16,916 bases of DNA from JBEVEP01 sp040512755 (GTDB lineage Bacteria; Pseudomonadota; Alphaproteobacteria; Rhizobiales; Rhizobiaceae). A program made the translations under genes and the position numbers. The stretch is taken from assembly GCA_040512755.1 (NCBI GenBank), contig JBEVEP010000021.1, forward strand, positions 1 through 16,916. Reading direction: 5' to 3'. The number at the start of each line of letters is the position of its first letter. Position 1 is the stretch's first letter. Below the pieces are notes generated by a model. That model had not been told where the DNA came from. It worked only from the letters and a program-made list of their open reading frames with translations, and searched no databases. Positions 1-6,786 of this stretch are shown here, piece by piece.

Positions 1-2084
1 ATTTCGCGGCTTCGGGTGAACCGGCGTTCTTCTCGCTGATAGCCGGCGCAATCGCTCTTGCCGTTTTCTCTGTCTTGGCGCGCTCGCGACAGCGGACACA
101 ACTGGTCCTCCTGGCTGCGATGACCGTTGTGCTCGGCGTTCTGGCAGCCAAGATCGAGACCTGGCGCTCCGGCACCAAGGTGCTTGGTTCCGAAATCTCG
201 ACCCGGCTCACGGGACGGATCGTCCAAATGGAGCATCAGGCCAATGGCCGCGTGCGGTTGACCATTGACGTGCTTGCGACAGAGAGGCCCAAGCTGCGAT
301 ACGCTCCCGACCGCGTGCGCGTGTCCGCACGGAAAGTCCCGGCTGGCATGGTGTCTGGTTCGGTCGTTGCGGGCATCGTGCGTTTGATGCCGCCAACTGG
401 GCCTGTGCGCCCTGGCAGCTACGATTTCTCCTTTGAAAGCTATTTTGATGGGATTGGCGCGAGCGGCTTCTTCCTCAGCGGCCCAGACCCCGCCTCGACG
501 CCAACCGGATCGACCTTCGCGGTTCGCTTGACCTCCGCGGTTGAGAATGCCCGCGCAACTCTTGCAGAGCGCATACGGAGCCGCATCGGCGGCGCGGAGG
601 GTGAAATCGCGGCTGCACTTATCGTCGGTGTCCGCGCCGGTATTCCCGAACCCGTGAATGAAGCCATGCGGCGTACGGGACTTGCGCACGTTCTGTCGAT
701 ATCCGGGCTCCATATGGCCCTGGTCGCGGCGATCATCATGGCCGCCTTGCGTGGAGGCTTGGCCTTGTTCCCGGATTTCTCGTCCCGCCGACCCGTGAAG
801 AAATACGCCGCGCTGGTCTCGCTATCGGCGATCGCAGCCTATCTGTCCATTTCCGGCTCTGAGGTTGCTGCGGAACGAAGCTTCATCATGCTGGCTGTCA
901 TGCTGACGGCTGTCGTCTTCGATCGTGCGGCGCTCTCGATGCGCAATCTTGCCATAGCCGCGATCCTCATCATCGCGTGGTCGCCACATGAGGTTGTCGG
1001 CCCGAGCTTCCAGATGTCGTTTGCTGCGACGGCTGCACTGATCGGCGCCTATTCCGCCTGGGCGGACCGCAAGGACAGGCACCGCGCCTTTGCATTGGGC
1101 CCGTCGGCTTTCGGCGTGGCGCGAAAGGGCCTTTATTATTTAGCCGGGCTTGCCGCGACGTCGCTGATCGCCGGAGCGGCGACATCGCTTTACGGCGCCT
1201 ACCATTTCCAGCGCATTTCCGTGCTCGGCCTGGGTGCAAACCTTGTTGCCATGCCGGTAGTATCCGCCCTCGTCATGCCGTTTGGTGTGATGGGGATGAT
1301 CGCAATGCCGTTCGGTCTTGACGGGCCTTTCTTCGAGGTCATGGGTATGGGGATCACGGCCATGATCGCCATAGCCGACTGGTTTTCAGACCGGTCGCCG
1401 CTGGACGCGGTAGGCATCGTTCCCACGGCAGCGATTGCGATCTTCACCGTCGCGTTGATAGCCGCGACGCTCTTCACGACCTGGCTGCGCCTTCTGGCGC
1501 TTCCGCTGTTTGCATTGGGCCTGCTCCTGGCTTCCGGTCGCGGGACACCAGACGCGTTGATTTCCGAAGACGGCAGGCTTGTTGCGCTGCGCCTGGACGA
1601 TGACCGCGTCGCCATCAACAGGACCAGACCGAATTCATTCACGATGGAAAACTGGCAGCGGTCGCTTCAGTCCGAGGCGATCGTCCAGCCTCTTGACGAA
1701 TCCTTTTCCGTTGTGGAAGCGTCAGCCGCCGACGCGCCCTTTTATTGTGCCGACGGTTTGTGCCTTGCCATCAACAACAACGGCATTGCCTTGGCTCACG
1801 CCGAAAGTGCCGCCGATGCAAGAGACGCATGCGGGATCGCAAGTATCATCGTCATCAATGAGGCAACGGCGCGCAATCCTTGTGGCCGCAAGCGACATGT
1901 CACGGTCATCACCAGGCGCGACCTCGCGCGCCATGGCAGCGCTGAAGTGTTTTTCGGAGACGTCGATAACGACACGATCGTCAATTTTTCTGTGCTGGGA
2001 CCTTATCGTCCATGGCACATGCAACGGCAGTTCTCACGCGAGGCGAGGGGCTTGCCACCCTACGTTTCCGGGCAGGACAGATGA
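1..2084 (+). CDS. comEC: ComEC/Rec2-family DNA uptake channel protein, 5' partial
   Basis: This is a polytopic inner-membrane protein of the ComEC/Rec2 family, which in competent bacteria forms the channel moving single-stranded DNA across the inner membrane. The reading frame is open from base 3, so the true start lies before the window; a TTG at 75 is only an internal codon. An extracytoplasmic N-terminal region (about 190-480) precedes the multi-helix competence domain (about 600-1540). That domain carries the family signature LSISGLHMALVA at 693-728. The soluble C-terminal part (about 1550-2084) shows no metallo-beta-lactamase HxHxDH motif, unlike the Bacillus protein; I believe this is common in alphaproteobacteria. 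It holds a small FYCADGLC cysteine pair. The gene ends in TGA and converges on lexA, 139 bp away. Natural competence is not implied by this gene alone. Family assignment is firm; transport activity is inferred. Confidence 0.93.
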   Translation, partial: FAASGEPAFFSLIAGAIALAVFSVLARSRQRTQLVLLAAMTVVLGVLAAKIETWRSGTKVLGSEISTRLTGRIVQMEHQANGRVRLTIDVLATERPKLRYAPDRVRVSARKVPAGMVSGSVVAGIVRLMPPTGPVRPGSYDFSFESYFDGIGASGFFLSGPDPASTPTGSTFAVRLTSAVENARATLAERIRSRIGGAEGEIAAALIVGVRAGIPEPVNEAMRRTGLAHVLSISGLHMALVAAIIMAALRGGLALFPDFSSRRPVKKYAALVSLSAIAAYLSISGSEVAAERSFIMLAVMLTAVVFDRAALSMRNLAIAAILIIAWSPHEVVGPSFQMSFAATAALIGAYSAWADRKDRHRAFALGPSAFGVARKGLYYLAGLAATSLIAGAATSLYGAYHFQRISVLGLGANLVAMPVVSALVMPFGVMGMIAMPFGLDGPFFEVMGMGITAMIAIADWFSDRSPLDAVGIVPTAAIAIFTVALIAATLFTTWLRLLALPLFALGLLLASGRGTPDALISEDGRLVALRLDDDRVAINRTRPNSFTMENWQRSLQSEAIVQPLDESFSVVEASAADAPFYCADGLCLAINNNGIALAHAESAADARDACGIASIIVINEATARNPCGRKRHVTVITRRDLARHGSAEVFFGDVDNDTIVNFSVLGPYRPWHMQRQFSREARGLPPYVSGQDR

Positions 2085-2187
2085 AAGGAGCGGGACGAGA
2101 CTGACACTGCGCTGCTGAGGCTGCATCGCCTGCAGGCTTGCCGACGCGCCTGCCTGTGAGGCGGATAATACCGCACCATTCCACAAA

Positions 2188-2225
2188 GCACATTTGTGCA
2201 AGGTTCGCCTTCCAACGGCGACCTT
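2188..2225 (-). terminator. Candidate hairpins at the lexA 3' end
   Basis: On the minus strand, bases 2225-2200 fold into a hairpin with arms AAGGTCGCC and GGCGAACCTT. One base is bulged and the loop is 7 nt; the hairpin overlaps the lexA TAA. It is followed by a short palindrome at 2188-2199 with arms GCACA and TGTGC. No T-run follows, so this is not a classical intrinsic terminator. It could still protect the 3' end or separate lexA from the convergent comEC. Confidence 0.3.
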
Positions 2226-2943
2226 AATAACGCCGGATCAATCCAACCAGCCTCCCTTGCACCTTGACCCGGTCCGGACCAAAAATCCGCGTCTCGTATG
2301 CCGGATTGGCCGCCTCCAACGCTATGGATGCGCCCTTTCTACGGAAACGCTTCAAGGTCGCTTCCTCGTCATCCACCAGCGCGACAATGATCTCTCCCGG
2401 ATTGGCCATGGAGGCATTGCGGATAATAACCGTGTCGCCATCGAAGATGCCGGCATCGATCATCGAATCCCCCTTGACCTCGAGCGCATAGTGTTCGCCG
2501 CCCGCGATCATTTCCGGCGGAACCAGGATCGAGTGGGTCTTGTGCTGAATGGCGTCGATCGGAACACCGGCAGCGATTCGGCCCATAACCGGAACTGAAA
2601 CTGCCGCTCCGGCATCGTCATCGTTGCTCGCGGCCGGCTTGCGAACCGGTTCCGCCGCCCTTTTGCCGAGGCTCCCTTCGATCACGCTCGGAGCGAATTT
2701 CCTGGAGGGCGCAAGCCCGGGAGCAATCGACTCAGGCAACCGCAGCACTTCAAGCGCCCGTGCGCGATTGGGGAGCCGCCGGATGAATCCGCGTTCCTCT
2801 AGCGCCGTGATGAGGCGGTGGATGCCCGATTTCGACGCGAGGTCCAAGGCCTCTTTCATCTCATCGAAAGACGGAGGGATGCCAGCTTCCTTCAAGCGTT
2901 CATGGATGAACATCAATAGTTCATGTTGTTTGCGCGTCAGCAT
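2224..2943 (-). CDS. lexA: LexA SOS-response repressor
   Basis: LexA represses DNA-damage genes and is inactivated by RecA-stimulated self-cleavage. The chosen ATG (complement of 2941-2943) gives 239 residues beginning MLTRKQHELL, the usual LexA N-terminus. The frame stays open upstream for 28 more codons, but those would run through the operator. Residues 1-65 form the winged-helix DNA-binding domain. A linker, long compared with E. coli, covers about 70-115. The peptidase domain has the Ala125-Gly126 cleavage site (GRIAAGVP), nucleophile Ser160 (VKGDSM) and general base Lys198 (EATLKRF). Total length fits alphaproteobacterial LexA and exceeds the 202 residues of E. coli. The gene stands alone, convergent with comEC. 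A GTTC-N7-GTTC box 50 bp before the start indicates self-repression. Confidence 0.97.
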   Translation of the reverse strand: MLTRKQHELLMFIHERLKEAGIPPSFDEMKEALDLASKSGIHRLITALEERGFIRRLPNRARALEVLRLPESIAPGLAPSRKFAPSVIEGSLGKRAAEPVRKPAASNDDDAGAAVSVPVMGRIAAGVPIDAIQHKTHSILVPPEMIAGGEHYALEVKGDSMIDAGIFDGDTVIIRNASMANPGEIIVALVDDEEATLKRFRRKGASIALEAANPAYETRIFGPDRVKVQGRLVGLIRRY

Positions 2944-2983
2944 CGCAACCCCTGGAATCAGATATAAAACAAAACCAGAACAA

Positions 2984-3012
2984 ACACTATCTGTTCCATT
3001 TGTGTTCTGCAA
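2984..3012 (-). promoter_or_regulatory. Candidate lexA promoter
   Basis: On the minus strand, TTGCAG (complement of 3007-3012) and TAGTGT (complement of 2984-2989) are separated by exactly 17 bp, a plausible -35/-10 pair with only partial consensus matches. The SOS box falls in the spacer, which is where a repressor would block RNA polymerase. The expected transcript start is near 2977, about 34 bp before the lexA ATG. Inferred from sequence only. Confidence 0.5.
2993..3007 (-). promoter_or_regulatory. SOS box (LexA operator)
   Basis: Bases 2993-2996 and 3004-3007 are both GTTC, separated by 7 nt. On the lexA coding strand this reads GAAC-N7-GAAC, the direct-repeat LexA box known from rhizobia and other alphaproteobacteria, unlike the E. 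coli CTG-N10-CAG palindrome. It lies 50 bp upstream of the lexA ATG. A further GAAC (+ strand) at 2978-2981 lies in inverted orientation to the box; its role is unknown. Confidence 0.85.
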
Positions 3013-3071
3013 CTGCTTAAATTTCAATGAAAGCTACAAGGAAACCCAAATCGGTTGTCGTCATGGTCCAT

Positions 3072-3147
3072 AACCAAGCGCTGATATGCGTCGATCGGCC
3101 TCGTGCTGACTGTTGAACCCGCAACCAAGACCGTCACGCGTCGATCG
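3072..3147 (+). repeat. Imperfect direct repeat in the lexA-remnant gap
   Basis: Two copies of the pattern AACCAAG, 8-9 variable bases, then GCGTCGATCG occur at 3072-3097 and 3123-3147, about 50 bp apart. Seventeen bases match and the spacing is preserved. The surrounding 3028-3415 stretch has no recognisable gene: the short open frame at 3103-3285 has no family features or convincing ribosome site. The repeat could be a decayed local duplication or a pair of binding sites. Confidence 0.45.
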
Positions 3148-3415
3148 TTGTCAGGGAGTTCTCATATTCGGAGCTTGAACACGGAATCTTCCGAGTGCAC
3201 TTGCCGGGCTACGCAAATGTGCAACCAAAAAGCAGTAGCGTCCGGCACGCGAACAGACGTCAAGCGATACGATATTGATTTGTAGTTTTTGCGTTAGCTA
3301 TGAACTTCAGCAGTTTCAATCTGATGGCCATTTGGCCCAACGCTGGCAAATAGGGAACACGAGTAGCTCAACAATGGAACGGCAGGACTTCATGGGCGAG
3401 GAAACTGAAACATTC

Positions 3416-3625
3416 CGTGGCTCGCCCCACGCCATCCTCGCCCGAAACCTCGTTTCGACGACAACTTCCATCCGCCGGGGCGAAACGTGGGTTCATGTCT
3501 GGGCCGGCACGTCTTATGCCGGCGGCGGGGAGGTGACAGTGGCAGTTCCACTCGGCCAGCCGGCAGTCTTTTACCGCTCGTCCTCGGGTTTCGCAGACCT
3601 CTTTGCCGAACTCACGTCTTTCTAG
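3416..3625 (+). pseudogene. C-terminal remnant of a GH31 glycosidase (YihQ/sulfoquinovosidase-like)
   Basis: The frame ending at TAG 3623-3625 encodes a tail closely resembling the extreme C-terminus of GH31 alpha-glucosidases of the YihQ/sulfoquinovosidase group. It runs GETWVHVWAG, then YAGGGEVTVAVPLG, then QPAVFYRSSSGFADLF, from about 3479 to 3622. The catalytic TIM barrel and its two acidic residues are absent. Upstream of about 3479 the translation stops resembling the family, although the frame is open back to 3275, so the 5' boundary given here is approximate. A full enzyme would need about 600 more residues. The fragment overlaps the start of the TauE-like exporter, suggesting the two once shared an operon. 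The GH31 call rests on recognising a short C-terminal pattern; the sulfoquinovosidase subtype is inference. Confidence 0.6.
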
Positions 3626-4398
3626 TGCCGGACGTTTCGACTCTTGCCGTTCTGCTCCTGCTTGCTGCACTCGGAGCCTACATGCAGACATTGACCGGTT
3701 TTGCGCTCGGCCTGGTGGTGATGGGCGGGATAGGACTGACCGACTTGATGCCGCTGCCCGATGCCGCAGTGCTGGTTTCCGTATTCACGTTGGTCAACGC
3801 CATCCAAGTTTTGAGAAAGGGTTGGCGCGACGTGGCATGGAACGAGTTCCGAGCCATCATCGCGGCAAGTCTCGTCGCCTTGGTCGTCGGCTACTGGCTG
3901 CTTGGCGTTCTGGTTAAGGCTTCGCTTGACTGGCTGAAACTCATTCTTGGGTTCGCCATTGTTCTGTCGAGCCTGCAACTGGCCATGAGACCGGCGCCGC
4001 TCGCCAAACGATCGCCCATTGGTTCCTTTGCCTTTTTTGGTGTCGTGGCGGGCCTGATGGGCGGCCTTTTCTCCACGTCTGGACCACCTCTGGTCTATCA
4101 CCTCTACCGCCAGCCCCTAAGGCTCGTCACGATACGGGAGACCCTGGTCGCTGTTTTCGCCGTCAACGCCGCTACCCGTCTGGCTGTGGTGACCGCCAGC
4201 GGGGCACTCCCTGGCGCAGGTTTCTGGTGGACTCTGGTTGTCGCGCCCGCGGTGATCGTCTTCACCTTTGCCGCTCGGCGGTGGCCCCCACCGCTCTCCC
4301 CGCTAGCTATGCGCCGGATCGCGTTCTTTCTGCTGCTCGCCTCCGGGTTGTCGCTAGCCGTTCCCGCGCTCCATGCGGTTCTACGGGGCATTGTTTGA
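3625..4398 (+). CDS. TauE/SafE-family sulfite/organic anion exporter
   Basis: This is a 257-residue, very hydrophobic protein with about eight membrane segments, the usual size and shape of TauE/SafE permeases. Members export sulfite, sulfoacetate or related anions across the inner membrane. The N-terminal half has the glycine-rich motif GAYMQTLTGFALGLVV (residues 18-32); the second repeat carries GLMGGLFSTSGPPLVYHLYR (143-162). I chose GTG 3625 because it overlaps the preceding TAG (TAGTG) and begins just before the first helix. An earlier in-frame ATG at 3487 would add a hydrophilic, arginine-rich leader that merely reads the glycosidase remnant in another frame. The overlap suggests translational coupling to the former upstream gene. 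The gene appears intact, but its promoter may have been lost. Substrate is unknown; a sulfonate or sulfite is plausible from context. Confidence 0.85.
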   Translation: MPDVSTLAVLLLLAALGAYMQTLTGFALGLVVMGGIGLTDLMPLPDAAVLVSVFTLVNAIQVLRKGWRDVAWNEFRAIIAASLVALVVGYWLLGVLVKASLDWLKLILGFAIVLSSLQLAMRPAPLAKRSPIGSFAFFGVVAGLMGGLFSTSGPPLVYHLYRQPLRLVTIRETLVAVFAVNAATRLAVVTASGALPGAGFWWTLVVAPAVIVFTFAARRWPPPLSPLAMRRIAFFLLLASGLSLAVPALHAVLRGIV

Positions 4399-4552
4399 TG
4401 CAAACGCAAGCATAACGCTGGGCGTAGACAGGCAAGCGTCATCAATTCTGATCAAACTTGTGAAGAATGAAACTGGCGGCGGAGTCGACCGCGGATCGGG
4501 CGAACGGAGCGTTGAGCCATGGATACGGCGAGGAGATATCTGAGCTGGCAGT

Positions 4553-4594
4553 CGGCGGTGACGGTTGCCCCTTAAGGAATGACCGTCACCGCCG
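4553..4594. repeat. 13-bp perfect inverted repeat
   Basis: Arms CGGCGGTGACGGT (4553-4565) and ACCGTCACCGCCG (4582-4594) are perfectly complementary around a 16-nt loop. The GC-rich stem would be very stable in RNA of either strand. No T-run follows on either side, so it is not a standard intrinsic terminator. Confidence 0.8.
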
Positions 4595-4634
4595 CCGGCC
4601 AGCAAGGATGGTTCCTTGCAGACCGAGCCCGAAG

Positions 4635-4667
4635 GGGCGGCAGCACCCCCGTTGCCCGCTGCCGCCC
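4635..4667. repeat. 10-bp perfect inverted repeat
   Basis: Arms GGGCGGCAGC (4635-4644) and GCTGCCGCCC (4658-4667) flank a 13-nt, C-rich loop. It follows the preceding inverted repeat by 40 bp. The loop content differs from that hairpin, so the two are not copies of one element. Confidence 0.75.
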
Positions 4668-4726
4668 ATGGTCAAATCAGGTTTTTGCCCACCCGTCTGA
4701 CCGAACTGATCTTGATTGGCCCGCTA

Positions 4727-4753
4727 TTAGCCGGCTTGAACTTGCCCGGCTAA
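4727..4753. repeat. 8-bp inverted repeat
   Basis: Arms TTAGCCGG (4727-4734) and CCGGCTAA (4746-4753) flank an 11-nt loop. This is the third hairpin in 200 bp and is less GC-rich than the first two. Confidence 0.65.
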
Positions 4754-4815
4754 CCCGCCCGAAGAACCGTGAGAGTCATTTAGGGAAGATCCCGTGCGGG
4801 TTCTTGTGCCAATAC

Positions 4816-4833
4816 GCCAATGTCTTGGCTTTT
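4816..4833 (+). terminator. Weak intrinsic terminator candidate
   Basis: GCCAA (4816-4820) pairs with TTGGC (4825-4829) across a 4-nt loop, and TTTT follows immediately. The 5-bp stem is short. It lies more than 400 bp after the exporter stop, so it could end a long 3' tail or an independent small RNA that includes the upstream hairpins. Confidence 0.3.
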
Positions 4834-4946
4834 GCTGACACATCGGCTCAGAAGAATCTTGGTAATGGCCAGGATGGAGTGTCCGCGCAAGCGGCGGAAA
4901 CACCCTACGATGAAGTCTTGATACATCAGAGGCTAGCTTTCACTAA

Positions 4947-5441
4947 TCAGCTTCTTGCATCCAAGGCGTCGATGCCAATCTTCAACGCGGCCAGGACAGT
5001 CTGGCGGCGGATGTAGTCACGGCCCTCGTTCTCGAACAGGCGCCGCTCCGCAATCACAGGAAAGCCGGTTTGGGCCAGGCCGAACCAGACCAGGCCGACC
5101 GGCTTTTCTTCCGAGCCTCCATCGGGGCCTGCAATTCCGGTCACCGAAATGGCTATGCCTGCATGTGATCGGGCCAGCGCGCCTGCGGCCATTTCGATCG
5201 CAGTTTCGCGTGATACCGCCCCGTGGGCGTCGAGCGTGACGGGTGATACGCCGAGCATTTCGATCTTTGCGTCGTTGGAGTAGGTCACGAACCCTCGATC
5301 GACCATGGAGGAAGACCCGGGAATATCTGTCAGAGTGGATATGATCATTCCGCCCGTACAGGATTCCGCCGTCGCAGCAAGTATCTTCCGTCTGACGCAT
5401 GCCTTCAGGAAATTGTCCGCCAATTCTCCAAGCTCGCTCAT
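4947..5441 (-). CDS. pncC: CinA C-terminal-domain protein (PncC-type nicotinamide-nucleotide amidohydrolase)
   Basis: This 164-residue protein consists only of the CinA C-terminal domain. That family hydrolyses nicotinamide mononucleotide to nicotinate mononucleotide and ammonia, recycling pyridine nucleotides in the cytoplasm. The N-terminal MoaB-like domain of long CinA is absent, as in E. coli PncC. Signatures include TAESCTGG (residues 24-31, holding the conserved serine) and SVTGIAGPDGGSEEKPVGLV (99-118). The ATG (complement of 5439-5441) shares bases with the ispDF TGA as ATGA, so translation is probably coupled and both come from one transcript. The frame is open further upstream, but that part lies wholly inside ispDF in another frame and is rejected. 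Activity is inferred from family; it is often annotated simply as cinA. Confidence 0.9.
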   Translation of the reverse strand: MSELGELADNFLKACVRRKILAATAESCTGGMIISTLTDIPGSSSMVDRGFVTYSNDAKIEMLGVSPVTLDAHGAVSRETAIEMAAGALARSHAGIAISVTGIAGPDGGSEEKPVGLVWFGLAQTGFPVIAERRLFENEGRDYIRRQTVLAALKIGIDALDARS

Positions 5442-6643
5442 TCGGGGACCTCTCCAGGATAGACAACGCTTGCCGTTGCGATCGCGGCGATACCTTCCTC
5501 CCGTCCGATAAAGCCCAACTTCTCGTTCGTCGTCGCCTTGACCGAGATGCGTTCCGGAGCGATCCCGAGCATGTCGGATAGTGCCTCGGTCATCGCCGAA
5601 CGGTGCGGTCCGATGCGCGGCGCCTCGCAAATAAGAGTGATGTCGACATTGGCAATCCGTCCACCCTTCGAACGCACGATCGAGGCCGCGTGTTCCATAA
5701 ATATGCGGGAGGCGGCGCCTTTCCATTTGGGGTCCGAAGGCGGGAAATGCGTGCCGATATCGCCGGCGCCGCAAGTTGCCAACAAGGCGTCGGTCAGCGC
5801 GTGAAGCCCGACATCCGCATCGGAATGTCCGGCAAGGCGCTTCCCATGCGGGATCGCGACCCCGCAAAGTGTTACGTGGTCGCCAGGTTCGAAGGAATGG
5901 ACGTCATAGCCATTGCCCGTCCGAACGTCCGGAAATGCTTTCAATCCGGAAAGCCGCTCATGCGCCATTGCGAGATCCTTCGGCCAGGTGATTTTCAGAT
6001 TGTCCGGCGAGCCGGGCACGATCCTCACCGGAAGACCGGCCCACTCGGCGATCGCCGCATCGTCAGTGAAGTCGGACAGGCCAGCTGAAGCAGCCTTCCG
6101 ATGCGCGGCAAGGATTGCTATGAACGGAAATCCCTGGGGTGTTTGCGCTGCATGAAGACCAGCGCGCGACACTGTTTCCAGGATCGTGCCATCAGCGGCT
6201 TCGCGCTTCAGCGTGTCCGAAACTGGCAGCGCGGGCAGGGCGCCGTGATTGCCGTCGACGGCGGCGATCACCCTGTCGATCAGCGCCGCGTCGACAAACG
6301 GGCGCACACCGTCGTGGATCAATGCGGCGTCCGGGTTTTCGCCTTGCAGCGCCTCCAGGGCGAGCTGGGTGGACTCCTGCCGTGTCGCGCCGCCGGTTAC
6401 GACGGTGACTTTGTCGGCGAACTCTCCTGCGGCTTCCTGAAACAACGCACGATCGTCTGGATGGATCGAGACGATCACTCTCGCAATCGCGGGATGATTG
6501 CCAAAAGCCTCGATTGTCCGGTAAAGCACGGCCCGCCCGCCGATCTGGCGATACTGTTTAGGCCCTTTGTCGGGCCGTCCGGCACGTTCGCCGCGTCCCG
6601 CCGCCACGATGACAGCTGCAACTGTTTCAATCTTCTTGTCCAT
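5438..6643 (-). CDS. ispDF: Bifunctional IspD/IspF (MEP pathway cytidylyltransferase and MEcPP synthase)
   Basis: This 401-residue fusion carries out two non-consecutive steps of the MEP isoprenoid pathway. IspD joins CTP to 2-C-methyl-D-erythritol 4-phosphate; IspF cyclises the IspE product to the 2,4-cyclodiphosphate. The IspD half (residues 1-235) has AAGRGERAG (14-22), KQY (29-31), IHDGVRP (109-115) and QTPQGF (167-172). The IspF half (240-401) has GYDVH, with metal ligands Asp247 and His249, HSDADVGLHALTDALLA (273-289, His281) and KATTNEKLGFIGREEGIAA (369-387). The fusion is typical of alphaproteobacteria. The start at MDKKIETVAAVIVAAG (complement of 6641-6643) is chosen because nucleotidyltransferases begin just before this strand; a 32-residue upstream extension is unlikely. 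It is divergent from dusB across 143 bp, where I see no convincing promoter match, and overlaps the CinA-domain gene by ATGA. Confidence 0.97.
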   Translation of the reverse strand: MDKKIETVAAVIVAAGRGERAGRPDKGPKQYRQIGGRAVLYRTIEAFGNHPAIARVIVSIHPDDRALFQEAAGEFADKVTVVTGGATRQESTQLALEALQGENPDAALIHDGVRPFVDAALIDRVIAAVDGNHGALPALPVSDTLKREAADGTILETVSRAGLHAAQTPQGFPFIAILAAHRKAASAGLSDFTDDAAIAEWAGLPVRIVPGSPDNLKITWPKDLAMAHERLSGLKAFPDVRTGNGYDVHSFEPGDHVTLCGVAIPHGKRLAGHSDADVGLHALTDALLATCGAGDIGTHFPPSDPKWKGAASRIFMEHAASIVRSKGGRIANVDITLICEAPRIGPHRSAMTEALSDMLGIAPERISVKATTNEKLGFIGREEGIAAIATASVVYPGEVPE

Positions 6644-6786
6644 GTCGGAGACGCATAATCGCGAGCGGCCTGCAAGGCCAGTGCAAAGCGGGAAAACTCT
6701 CTCGACCCCTGTCTTCTTCGCAGTTGCACAAACAGGCAAAACTGGCTAGGCAATAAGCAATCGGACGAAATGCTCGGTTTTTGTGC

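Larger units (their letters stand above)
4399..4946. other. Gene-poor convergent intergenic region
   Basis: These 548 bp lie between the convergent exporter gene and the CinA-domain gene. The open frames here (for example 4467-4700 and 4579-5016 on +) show no recognisable family, and the latter runs into the CinA-domain gene on the opposite strand. What stands out is secondary structure: three clean inverted repeats between 4553 and 4753, and a small hairpin followed by TTTT at 4816-4833. I see no tRNA, transposase remnant or terminal inverted repeats. Confidence 0.6.

Noticed and set aside
1579..2118. A 179-codon + strand frame overlapping the end of comEC
   Set aside because: It lies in another frame of comEC, has low-complexity Ser/Pro/Arg composition, and no recognisable domain.
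2944..3027. 28-residue N-terminal extension of LexA
   Set aside because: It would be translated through the SOS box and likely promoter, and LexA proteins begin at MLTRKQ.
3103..3285. 60-codon + strand frame between lexA and the glycosidase remnant
   Set aside because: No family features and no convincing ribosome-binding site; composition is like non-coding DNA.
3487..3624. 46-residue N-terminal extension of the TauE-like exporter
   Set aside because: The region codes for the glycosidase remnant in another frame; the extension is hydrophilic and unlike TauE N-termini.
4579..5016. 145-codon + strand frame in the gene-poor region
   Set aside because: It runs into the CinA-domain gene on the other strand and has no recognisable family; the hairpins lie inside its first part.
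6644..6786. Possible promoter TTGCAC-N17-TAGGCA ahead of dusB
   Set aside because: Only about half of the -35 and a third of the -10 consensus positions match; not good enough to call.
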